NCBI RefSeq assembly: GCF_001602525.1
Contig: NZ_LSYT01000009.1
Span: 124,001-188,000, forward strand
DNA: 64,000 bases
Reading direction: 5' to 3'
Source of the DNA: Flavobacterium chilense
GTDB taxonomy: Bacteria; Bacteroidota; Bacteroidia; Flavobacteriales; Flavobacteriaceae
In this document: positions 1-8,170 of the stretch, in pieces
How positions within the stretch are numbered: position 1 is the first letter of the stretch
How the letters are laid out: every line of letters begins with the position of its first letter
Position numbers and translations under genes: made by a program
The notes under the pieces: generated by a model
Seen by the model: only the letters and a program-made list of their open reading frames with translations
The model's database searches: none
Told to the model about the DNA's origin: nothing

Positions 1-252
1 GCTTTGATGGGATTCACTTATGGTCCGTTGGGAACTTTTTTATCCGAGTTGTTTCCAACAAATGTTCGTTATTCTGGTGCTTCTTTAACTTTTAATTTAG
101 CAGGAATTCTTGGTGCTGCTTTTGCACCTATGATTGCCATTTGGCTGGCATCTAAATATAGTGTGAGTTATGTTGGTTTGTACTTAACAATAGCTGCATT
201 TATTTCTTTAGTTTCACTTTTGGTGATTAGTAAAGACGAACATAAGTTTTAA
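1..252 (+). CDS. MFS transporter, C-terminal part (cut by window start)
   Basis: Only the last 83 codons are present; the frame is open to base 1, so the start lies outside the window. The segment contains a short loop with an SELFPTNVRYSG motif followed by two or three hydrophobic helices and a short charged tail. That arrangement is typical of the second half of major facilitator transporters of the metabolite:H+ symporter (MHS, ProP/ShiA-like) group, where the RYSG loop connects two late helices. The substrate cannot be told from this fragment. A strong intrinsic terminator follows 26 bases after the stop, so it is probably the last gene of its unit. Confidence 0.7.
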   Translation, partial: ALMGFTYGPLGTFLSELFPTNVRYSGASLTFNLAGILGAAFAPMIAIWLASKYSVSYVGLYLTIAAFISLVSLLVISKDEHKF

Positions 253-277
253 ATTAATTTCTATTGATATAAAAAAG

Positions 278-306
278 CAGCAATTAAAAAATTGCTGTTT
301 TTTTTT
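278..306 (+). terminator. intrinsic terminator after MFS gene
   Basis: CAGCAAT (278-284) pairs with ATTGCTG (291-297), followed by nine T residues. Confidence 0.8.
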
Positions 307-320
307 GTTTGTTTAAAAAG

Positions 321-342
321 TATTTAGATATTTGTCTAAATA
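321..342. promoter_or_regulatory. palindromic operator candidate for the ArsR/SdpR-type repressor
   Basis: TATTTAGA (321-328) and TCTAAATA (335-342) are perfect 8-bp inverted arms with a 6-bp spacer. The site ends five bases before the first possible start codon of the winged-helix repressor gene. ArsR-type dimers bind such short palindromes and commonly repress their own promoter, so autorepression is the natural inference. Confidence 0.55.
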
Positions 343-347
343 TATAA

Positions 348-608
348 ATGTTTATGAATGATATTTTTAAAGCATTAAATGATGCCACACGAAGAGAGAT
401 TTTAGATCTTTTAAAAGAAAAAGATAGGTCTGCAGGCGAAATTGCTGATGCTTTTAATATTTCAAAACCAAGTATTTCTCATCATTTAGATATTCTAAAA
501 CGAGCAGATTTAATAACGTCTGAAAAAAACGGACAATTCATTATTTATTCCATAAATACCACCATAATGGAAGATGTCTTGCAATGGATACTAACCTTTA
601 AACAATAA
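348..608 (+). CDS. ArsR-family winged-helix repressor, SdpR-like
   Basis: This 86-residue protein is a complete single-domain winged helix-turn-helix. It opens with FKALNDATRREILDLL, the usual first helix of the SdpR/ArsR type, then a recognition segment with SKPSISHHLDILK at about residues 41-53 and a beta-wing ending in IIYSIN. No metal-binding cysteine cluster is present, which argues against arsenic or cadmium sensing and for an SdpR-like autorepressor. It lies five bases before an SdpI-family membrane gene, and a palindrome sits directly upstream. In Bacillus, SdpI captures SdpR at the membrane when the SdpC toxin is present. Two start codons are possible (348 and 354); no strong ribosome site separates them. 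Confidence 0.85.
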   Translation: MFMNDIFKALNDATRREILDLLKEKDRSAGEIADAFNISKPSISHHLDILKRADLITSEKNGQFIIYSINTTIMEDVLQWILTFKQ

Positions 609-613
609 TAAAA

Positions 614-1273
614 ATGAATCTGGAATTAAAAAAAGAACTTCCTATTATTGGAATTGTTTTGACACCTTTTGTTTACTTAGCTTTAATCTGGAACAGCCTT
701 CCGGAAACTGTTCCTATTCATTGGAATTCTAAAGGAGAAATAGACAGGTGGGGCAATAAACTTACCTTGATTCTAATGCTTTTTATGCTTCCCGTTTTAA
801 CTTACATCATAATGTCTGCTGTTGCGAAGATTGATCCTAAGAAAAAAATGTCATTGATGGGAGGGAAGTTGTATCAGCTTAAATTTATCATGGTTCTTTT
901 TATGTCATTTTTAGCCTTGTTTATTATCTATAGTACTAAAAACCTGGCTTCTTCAAGTCCAAGTTTTGTTTTTACACTAGTGGGTGCTTTGTTTGTGATT
1001 TTAGGAAACTATTTCAAAGTGATACAACCCAATTATTTTATAGGAATAAAGACACCATGGACTTTAGAATATCCGGAGGTGTGGAAAACTACGCATGTTT
1101 TTGCCGGAAAACTTTGGTTCATTGCGGGTCTGGTTATCGTTTTAGGAAGCTTAATTTTTGAAAGCCCTGTTTTCTCTAAAGTATTTTTGGTAATTGTTTT
1201 GAGCATAGCAACTGCCCCTTTAGTTTATTCTTATTTAAAATATAAAAGTTTGAAAAAGAAAGGAGATATATAA
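614..1273 (+). CDS. SdpI-family membrane protein (DUF1648 + SdpI domain)
   Basis: The 219-residue protein has about six hydrophobic helices. The first domain (about residues 10-60) shows the DUF1648 pattern PIHWNSKGEIDRWGNK. The second (about 120-215) shows the SdpI signature with GIKTPWTLEYPEVWKTTH. The family includes the Bacillus SdpI immunity protein, which protects against the SdpC toxin and relays the signal to SdpR. It is translated directly after the SdpR-like repressor with a five-base gap, so the two form an operon. No SdpC-like toxin, SdpA or SdpB gene is seen next to it, so here the pair may be a stand-alone envelope-stress or immunity sensor. Its true ligand is unknown. Confidence 0.85.
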   Translation: MNLELKKELPIIGIVLTPFVYLALIWNSLPETVPIHWNSKGEIDRWGNKLTLILMLFMLPVLTYIIMSAVAKIDPKKKMSLMGGKLYQLKFIMVLFMSFLALFIIYSTKNLASSSPSFVFTLVGALFVILGNYFKVIQPNYFIGIKTPWTLEYPEVWKTTHVFAGKLWFIAGLVIVLGSLIFESPVFSKVFLVIVLSIATAPLVYSYLKYKSLKKKGDI

Positions 1274-1372
1274 AACAAATACATTATTGACGATGATAAA
1301 AGTGATATTTATTCTAATGACACTATTGGTGCATTATATTTGGGAGATTAAAAAGTAGTTCTATATCTAAAT

Positions 1373-1412
1373 AAAAAGTTCGCAAAGATTTTATGCTTTT
1401 GCGAACTTTTTT
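1373..1412. terminator. bidirectional terminator between sdpI-like gene and giant adhesin
   Basis: A 14-bp perfect stem (AAAAAGTTCGCAAA at 1373-1386 with its complement at 1398-1411) has A-rich and T-rich flanks. It can therefore stop transcription from both converging genes. Confidence 0.8.
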
Positions 1413-1422
1413 ATGTTGATGT

Positions 1423-4400
1423 TTATCGTTTCAGACTAAAATGTCCTCTAAATTCTTTTCCGTTAAAGCGGGTAGCAGTAAACCAATAATCTGAAGCTGG
1501 TAGATCTTTTCCGGTGTAGGTTCCGTCCCAGGAAGTGTTATAGGTTAGTTCTTTTATGAATTTTCCGTAACGGTCAAATATTTTAATTACTGAATTTGGT
1601 GCTAAATAAACAAAATCTATAGTCCAGGTATCATTATAACCATCATTGTTAGGTGTAAAGAATTTAGGAAACGGAATCTCGTCTACAAAATTAATGCAAT
1701 CGCCAACTGTTGCTCCCAGTATACTTATGTCAACAGGAATTCTGTCACTTTCACAACTATTGATAGTTTGCGAAGCATAATAAGTAATTCCGTTTTCAAG
1801 AAGAGCCGATTCTGACAGAACAATAGCAGAAGAAGCACTTTCAAACCATTTTATATTTTGCCCCATAATATTGATGTTTTTTATGGAAGCATTTTTTTGA
1901 ATACAAAATACCTGTGGTGAATCAGCAATTGGAATTTGAGTATCCTGAATTTTTACTGTTATAGCAAGTCGCGGACTTTCGCAGCTGTTTATTGTTTGGG
2001 TTGCATAGTAAACACGACTTTCCAGCAAAGTACTTTCTGTTAAAATGTTTCCATTTACTGCCGCATCATACCACTTAATTGCCGTTCCTGTTAGTTTTAT
2101 ATTTTCTAAAGTTGCAATTTCATCAATACAAAAATTCTGAATCTTAGAACCTGACGGGAATGCTGGAAAATTGGTAAACGGAATTATTACCGCTTTAGTA
2201 GGTTCAGAAATACAGCCATCTGAGTTTTTAACTTTAATATTATAATCGCCCGGAGTCAGGTATTCTGAGATTTGAGCTGTTGTCCATGTCAAACCATCAT
2301 CAAAACTGTATTGGGAAGCCGTAGATGTTATCGTTACCTGCCCTTTTAAATTAGAGCAATCAGGCTGCGTAAGATTTATTGTTGGAGCATTAGGATAATC
2401 TAGAGGTGCGTTTATTTTAATTGAAACCACTTCGGATTCACATCCTGTAGCGTTTTGAACCTTAATCATATAATTTCCAATAGCTAAATTTCCGGAATCT
2501 GAGTTTGTGCTCCAGGTTTTTCCGTTATCAAAACTATATTTTGAAGCGATATTGGTAATTTTGATATTTCCGAAAGGATTGGTACAACTAATAGGTTGAG
2601 AAACTGTATAACTGGGTGTGGTTATAACATCTGAAAGAGGATTTATTGTAGCTTTAGCAGAAAGCGAAGGACAACCTGCAGTACTATTTTTAATTTTGAT
2701 AAAATAAGTACCAGGAATTAGATCAGTCGCTTTAGAATTTGTTGTCCAGGTGAGACCATCATCAAAACTATATAAATTCGAAACCGTAGAAACTACAATA
2801 TTACCTGTAGCCTGATTACAGCCAGTTGGATTTGTGACTACAACTTGTGGCGTTTCAGGAGTTACAGGTGCAGCTTGTATAGTTACAGGTGCCGCAAGAG
2901 AAATACAACCCGAATTATATTTAACCATCAAATTGTAGGTTCCGGCAGATAAATTAGATTTGGTATTAGATGTCCCAAACGTGATTCCATTATCAAAACT
3001 ATAAAAATCGGCTGCAGTATCAATTGCAATTGATCCTGTATAAGTAGTGCTGCAATCGGGTTGAATTGCTTTAAAGTCAGGAGCCGGAAGTGCTGATAAA
3101 GATGAAATTGTAACAGGAGCAGCATCTGAAACACAACCCGCAGCATTTTTAATTTTTATGAAATAAGTACCCGGAGAAAGATCTGTTTTTGTATTAGAAA
3201 AAATATAGGTTAATCCGTTGTCATAGCTATAAGTTGCTGCAGTTGTTGTAATGGTAATTGAACCTTTTGATGAGCTGCAATTTGGCTGAGTTGTGGTAAA
3301 ATTTGGAGCTGCAATCGTAGTACCAGAACTTAAGTTAACAACAGTTGTTGCTGATTCGCAACTATATGAGTTTGTTTTGATTTTAATAACATAAGTACCA
3401 GCCCCAACATTTATTTTCGTAGGACTTGTTGTCCAGCTGTTTCCATCATTGAAACTATAACTTATGGCTGATGTTGTTATAGTGATACTGCCATCAGTGG
3501 CACTACACGAAGAAGGTTGAACTATCTTTACAGCAGGTGCAGCAGGAATTGCCGGAGGAGTATTTATATAGGTATAACTGCTGTAAGAGGTACATCCCAA
3601 AGTATTTTTTATTAATACATTGTAAGAGCCACCAGCTAAATTTTTCTTTATAGGATTTGTGGTCCAGGTTATTCCTCCATCAAAACTATATTGATCTGCA
3701 GTAGAATTTACTATTATAGTCCCAGTAGGAATACTGCATGTGGGCTGGATAGTAGTTACATTTGGTGAAGATAGATAATACTTATTTATATAGAAATATT
3801 GGGATTGTGATTTACAACCCTTTGCATTTTTAATGAGTACATTATAAGACGAATTTGTTGGATTTAGTAAAATAGGATTTGTTGTCCAGGTATTTCCTCC
3901 GTCAAAACTATAATTGTCTGCAGGAGTAGTAACAGTAATGCTTCCTCCATTTCCACAGCTGGGTTGTACTACTTTTACATTTGGATTGGGAAGATAATAA
4001 GAATTGATGTAAATTGATAGGCCATTGGATTTACAACCTGTTGCATTTTTTATCATAATAGCATAATAACCGGAAGTAAGTCCTGAAAGGACCGGATTAG
4101 TTGTCCAGGTATTGCCATTGTCAAAGCTGTAAGAACTTGCTACTGTTGCAATGGTAATACTTCCGTTGACGCCACATGTTGGTTGGATTAATGTAAAATC
4201 GGGATTAGGTAAATAATATTGTTGTAGGCTCGTGTATGCACTGTAAGGGGAAGACGTGCATCCAGAAGCATTTTTAACTAATAAATAATAAGAGCTTGGA
4301 CTTAGATTAGTAAATACAGGATTAGTACTCCAGGTTGTACCTCCATCTATACTGTATTGTGCTTCAGTTGAAGTAAAGGTTATGCTTCCTCCAACTCCAC

Positions 4401-7400
4401 AAGCAGGTTGTGTTATTTTAAAAGTGGGAATTGGAAGGTAATAATCCTGAAGTGATACTGATACTGAGTTAGAAATACAACCTTGGGCATCTTTAATTCT
4501 TGGATAATAATATCCTGTTGAAAGATTTGAAAAAACAGGATTTGTAACCCAATTTATTCCGTCAAGACTATAAGAGCTGGCAGTAGTATTAATTTTAATA
4601 CTGCCTTTTGTTCCACATCCTGGCTGAGTGATGGTTAATTTGGGCTGTGCCAACCTCGAGTCATCCATATAAATGGAAATGGAATTGGATGTACAATTGT
4701 CTTTTTTTATCATTAAGGAATAAGATCCCGGGCCTAAATTATTAAAAACATTACTTGTTTTCCAGTTGGTACCATAATCGATACTGTAATAATCTGCAGT
4801 AGTATTAAATGTAATATTGCCAATATTTCCACAACTTGGATTGGTAACTGTATAATCCGGTTCAGGAAGCTTTACGCTGTTAATTGAAACACCGACATTG
4901 TAAGAAACACATCCTAAATTGTTTTTTATAGCAATGTTGTAATAGCCATAAGAATTAAGATTTGATAAGGAAGGCGAAGTTCCCCACGTATATCCTCCAT
5001 CAAAACTGTAGAAACTGGCAATTGTATTTATTGTAATGCTGCCCGGGGACGTACAAGTGGGCTGAACAACAGTATAATCGGGAATGTCTAAATTGGGATT
5101 GTTTAAATAAACACCACTTGGATAAGAAGTACAGCCAAGATTATTTTTTACAATTATTGTATAAGCACCGGGAGGCAATGATTTAGAATTGAGAGTGGTC
5201 CAGGTGGTACCATTGTCGAAACTGTAAAAATCGGATAATGAGTTAACAGTGATTTTTCCGTTTACGCCACAGCTTGGCTGTTCCAGACTAATAATTGGCG
5301 AACTCAGGTAAGGCTGAGATAAAGAAACATAATTGCCGGCGCTGATACATCCCGCACTGTTTTTTATTTTTATCTGATAGCTTCCAAAAGGTAGACTTTT
5401 AACATTATTGCTGGTCCAGGTTACTCCATTATCAAAACTATACGAATCTGCTACAGTAGTAATGGTAATGTTTCCATCGGTTCCGCAAAGAGGTTGTTCA
5501 GTTGTATACGAAGGGTATAAATCTTTAAAGTCATTTAAATAAGCATAGGTATAATAAGAAGTACAACCTAAAGCATTTTTAATTCCTATAGAATAGCTTC
5601 CGGCATTTAAATTGCTCATTTTGTTGTTTGTAACCCATGTGGCTCCTCCATCAAAAGTATAAAAATCCGAAAGAGTATTAATGGTAATACTTCCTTTTAC
5701 AGTACAGGCAGGTAATTCAGTTGTAAAAGTTGGGGTTTCCAGTGTATTACTACTGATGAGTACATTGTTTGCCGACGAAATACAACCTTGTGAATCTTTG
5801 GTACGGATTTTATAATTTGCAGGTAAAAGATTGTTAGCAACAGAATTATTCACCCAAGTGACACCATCATCAAAACTATAATATGCAGCTGGAGTTGTAA
5901 TTGTAATGCTGCCGGTGTCTCCACAAAATAGAGGATTGGTATAATTGTAATTTGGATATAAAGTAGAAGCGGCCGTGATAGTTACACTTTGAGAATAAGA
6001 AGTACATCCATTTACGGTCTTTATTTTTACTAAATAAGTACCAGGATATAAATTACTTTTTGTGTTACTTGTGCTCCAGGTTGCACCATCATCAAAACTA
6101 TATTGCGATGCCGTTGAAGTTACTTTTATTGTTCCTGTTGTAGAAAAACAAGAGGGCTGTGTAATTTGTAAGCTGGGAGAAACTGCAGTTTGACTTGGTT
6201 CGATAGTAACACTCGCATCGCTGGTGCATCCAAAAGAATCTTTGACAGTAACAGAATAATCGCCTAATGAAGTTACTGTAATACTTTGTGTTGTTTCTCC
6301 GGTATTCCATAAATATGAAGCTCCTGAAGAAGAAGTTAATACAGTACTTCCAGAGCAAACATTTAGGATACCTGTAATATTTGCTGTAGGATTTCTTACT
6401 TCTAAATTGGCAGAAATTATTTTGTAGCAGGTAGCATCCCTGCTCACTCTAACAAAAATAGAAGCACTTGAACTTGGATAACTTGTAAAATTGGTGATAG
6501 GATTCAAATTGGATTCTGCTTCGTTGTAATTTTTAAAATAACTAAAACTTAAACCTGTAGTAGAAGGAACTACTAAAGAATTTAATGTAGACAAATCAAA
6601 ATTTTCACTTCCGTCACGATTTGCATCACATTGAGATATTTTGGCAGTCGTTACATTAATAGTACAACTTGAAGAGCAATTCAAAAAAGAAATATCCCAG
6701 CCAGGATTTGCGTCAGGATCTATGGCAGAATCAAATGTGGTGCCTGCACAGGAAGTCCCGGAAATGTCATAATCTACTTGTACACCTACATTATAATTGG
6801 CATTGGTACTATTTGGAAAATCACTGGCTTTTAATGTAAAACAAAATCTTTTATTTGTCGTGTCTAAGCTTGAAGTAGTTGATGTACTATAAACAGAAAC
6901 ATTATTGTTGTTGTAAACATTTAAAGTGATTTTTTTTACTGATGCAGAAATTCCTCCGGAATTAGGAATAGTATAACTGCCACATACTGAAATTGGTAAA
7001 CTAGGGCAGACTTTATTTAAAGGATCTAGTTCTATAGAACCTTGCATATTTTCATTGGAATGTAACATACATACATCATCAACATACATATACCCAAAAT
7101 GCCCGCCCAATCCACATCTGGAAGCCATAAATTCAACGGTAAATTCTTCATAATTAGGAATAGATGAAATGTCCAATAATCCTGATTGCCAATTGGAAGT
7201 ATATAAAGTAACATAACCAGAAGACTGACTTGGAACCTTGCTGAAAATGCAATTTTTTTCATCTCCGACCAAACAAAACTCACTGACAACTACCTTATTT
7301 TTATCTAAAATTCGTGCTTTTACAAAAGCCTGATTGTCAGTGTGACTATTGTCGTATACACTTTGTAATACAGCTTTGTAGTTAAATTTTAAGTAATTTT

Positions 7401-7980
7401 CATTATTTGTTTTAAACCTTTTGCCCTGAACAATAGAACCGTAAGTAGAGGAGTTTTCATAATTAATTTTAAGAGCATACTGATCAAATGCTTTAATGTC
7501 TCCTATATAAGGGTCAACCAAATTTGCAGAAACACCAGTTGCCATAATGTTCATATTATTAGGATTATAGCGATTGATATAGGAATCGGCAGTATTGCTA
7601 ATCGAGCGGCATTGCGTTGGACCTGGAGGGTCACCTATTGTGCATAGAAAATTTTTAAGATAACTGTTTCCGTTTATAGTTTCATATTGCTCAAAACTTC
7701 CATTAGTACACATTTCTACTCCTTGAAGAGTAGCTGCAGTTTTTGAAGTCGAATTTCCATCTTTTGAACTCAAAATTACTTTTTTTAGATTCAGCATTTC
7801 TGCTTTCATCTCTTCCTCCCTAATTTTTAAAAATTGTTTTTGCTGTTCCAAATCTTGAATTAGATGACCATGTTTATCTTCTAATAATAAATTATTGGAA
7901 GAATTCGGATTAATTTCCTGCGCAAAAATACAAGCACATTTGATAAACAGGGTAAATAAGAGTAAAGTTCTAAGCTTCAT
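1423..7980 (-). CDS. giant SprB-like repeat adhesin with T9SS type B sorting domain
   Basis: The protein has 2185 residues from the chosen ATG at 7980; an upstream in-frame ATG at 8001 would place a hydrophilic stretch before the signal peptide. A signal peptide is followed by a short charged helix-prone stretch (about residues 25-75), then a beta-rich N-terminal part. Eighteen tandem units of about 74 residues (about 605-1930) follow. Each carries QPxCxxxGSITI, then YSFDxGxTW, then an IKNxxGC ending. They match the SprB-repeat type of the gliding adhesin SprB. Two Ig-like units with FC...IKWY follow (about 1935-2085). The C-terminal 85 residues are a CHU_C/type B domain (FFTPNNDGYNDTW, IFDRYGKF, WDGTYTGK) ending in GHFSLKR. 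It is most likely exported by T9SS and held at the cell surface; a role in gliding or attachment is inferred. No sprC, sprD or sprF gene is adjacent. Confidence 0.9.
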   Translation of the reverse strand: MKLRTLLLFTLFIKCACIFAQEINPNSSNNLLLEDKHGHLIQDLEQQKQFLKIREEEMKAEMLNLKKVILSSKDGNSTSKTAATLQGVEMCTNGSFEQYETINGNSYLKNFLCTIGDPPGPTQCRSISNTADSYINRYNPNNMNIMATGVSANLVDPYIGDIKAFDQYALKINYENSSTYGSIVQGKRFKTNNENYLKFNYKAVLQSVYDNSHTDNQAFVKARILDKNKVVVSEFCLVGDEKNCIFSKVPSQSSGYVTLYTSNWQSGLLDISSIPNYEEFTVEFMASRCGLGGHFGYMYVDDVCMLHSNENMQGSIELDPLNKVCPSLPISVCGSYTIPNSGGISASVKKITLNVYNNNNVSVYSTSTTSSLDTTNKRFCFTLKASDFPNSTNANYNVGVQVDYDISGTSCAGTTFDSAIDPDANPGWDISFLNCSSSCTINVTTAKISQCDANRDGSENFDLSTLNSLVVPSTTGLSFSYFKNYNEAESNLNPITNFTSYPSSSASIFVRVSRDATCYKIISANLEVRNPTANITGILNVCSGSTVLTSSSGASYLWNTGETTQSITVTSLGDYSVTVKDSFGCTSDASVTIEPSQTAVSPSLQITQPSCFSTTGTIKVTSTASQYSFDDGATWSTSNTKSNLYPGTYLVKIKTVNGCTSYSQSVTITAASTLYPNYNYTNPLFCGDTGSITITTPAAYYSFDDGVTWVNNSVANNLLPANYKIRTKDSQGCISSANNVLISSNTLETPTFTTELPACTVKGSITINTLSDFYTFDGGATWVTNNKMSNLNAGSYSIGIKNALGCTSYYTYAYLNDFKDLYPSYTTEQPLCGTDGNITITTVADSYSFDNGVTWTSNNVKSLPFGSYQIKIKNSAGCISAGNYVSLSQPYLSSPIISLEQPSCGVNGKITVNSLSDFYSFDNGTTWTTLNSKSLPPGAYTIIVKNNLGCTSYPSGVYLNNPNLDIPDYTVVQPTCTSPGSITINTIASFYSFDGGYTWGTSPSLSNLNSYGYYNIAIKNNLGCVSYNVGVSINSVKLPEPDYTVTNPSCGNIGNITFNTTADYYSIDYGTNWKTSNVFNNLGPGSYSLMIKKDNCTSNSISIYMDDSRLAQPKLTITQPGCGTKGSIKINTTASSYSLDGINWVTNPVFSNLSTGYYYPRIKDAQGCISNSVSVSLQDYYLPIPTFKITQPACGVGGSITFTSTEAQYSIDGGTTWSTNPVFTNLSPSSYYLLVKNASGCTSSPYSAYTSLQQYYLPNPDFTLIQPTCGVNGSITIATVASSYSFDNGNTWTTNPVLSGLTSGYYAIMIKNATGCKSNGLSIYINSYYLPNPNVKVVQPSCGNGGSITVTTPADNYSFDGGNTWTTNPILLNPTNSSYNVLIKNAKGCKSQSQYFYINKYYLSSPNVTTIQPTCSIPTGTIIVNSTADQYSFDGGITWTTNPIKKNLAGGSYNVLIKNTLGCTSYSSYTYINTPPAIPAAPAVKIVQPSSCSATDGSITITTSAISYSFNDGNSWTTSPTKINVGAGTYVIKIKTNSYSCESATTVVNLSSGTTIAAPNFTTTQPNCSSSKGSITITTTAATYSYDNGLTYIFSNTKTDLSPGTYFIKIKNAAGCVSDAAPVTISSLSALPAPDFKAIQPDCSTTYTGSIAIDTAADFYSFDNGITFGTSNTKSNLSAGTYNLMVKYNSGCISLAAPVTIQAAPVTPETPQVVVTNPTGCNQATGNIVVSTVSNLYSFDDGLTWTTNSKATDLIPGTYFIKIKNSTAGCPSLSAKATINPLSDVITTPSYTVSQPISCTNPFGNIKITNIASKYSFDNGKTWSTNSDSGNLAIGNYMIKVQNATGCESEVVSIKINAPLDYPNAPTINLTQPDCSNLKGQVTITSTASQYSFDDGLTWTTAQISEYLTPGDYNIKVKNSDGCISEPTKAVIIPFTNFPAFPSGSKIQNFCIDEIATLENIKLTGTAIKWYDAAVNGNILTESTLLESRVYYATQTINSCESPRLAITVKIQDTQIPIADSPQVFCIQKNASIKNINIMGQNIKWFESASSAIVLSESALLENGITYYASQTINSCESDRIPVDISILGATVGDCINFVDEIPFPKFFTPNNDGYNDTWTIDFVYLAPNSVIKIFDRYGKFIKELTYNTSWDGTYTGKDLPASDYWFTATRFNGKEFRGHFSLKR

Positions 7981-7998
7981 TAATAAAAATTTTGTAGG

Positions 7999-8006
7999 CA
8001 AATATA
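7999..8006 (-). promoter_or_regulatory. promoter -7 element for giant adhesin
   Basis: On the minus strand this reads TATATTTG, an exact match to the Bacteroidota -7 consensus TAnnTTTG, 18 bases before the ATG at 7980. A -33 TTG is not clear, only a T-run. Confidence 0.5.
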
Positions 8007-8146
8007 GCTAAAAAACTAAGCTTTAAAATGTGAATTTTAAATAGTTTTTGTATGTTTTTACATAGTAAATAGTGGTTTGAAGCATTTCATAATTTTAACC
8101 TGATAATTGGGACTTATTTCTTTGTCAAACAATACTAAATAACCTG

Positions 8147-8154
8147 TATTTTTG
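8147..8154 (+). promoter_or_regulatory. promoter -7 element for radical SAM gene
   Basis: TATTTTTG matches TAnnTTTG, and TTTG at 8121-8124 lies 22 bases upstream as a -33 candidate. The predicted transcript would begin around 8161, about ten bases before the TTG start codon. Confidence 0.5.
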
Positions 8155-8170
8155 CAAAAAATAATTCCCT

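Noticed and set aside
348..1273. Complete Sdp toxin system
   Set aside because: No SdpA, SdpB or SdpC-like gene is next to the pair, so only the regulator and immunity-type protein are claimed.
1293..1358. Short 21-residue hydrophobic reading frame after the SdpI-like gene
   Set aside because: It could be a membrane peptide, but it has no ribosome site, no promoter and no known homolog that I recognise; chance is as likely.
2160..6160. Regularly spaced repeats, considered as a CRISPR-like array
   Set aside because: The spacing is about 220 bases, the repeats are diverged, and all lie in one long protein frame; they are protein repeats.
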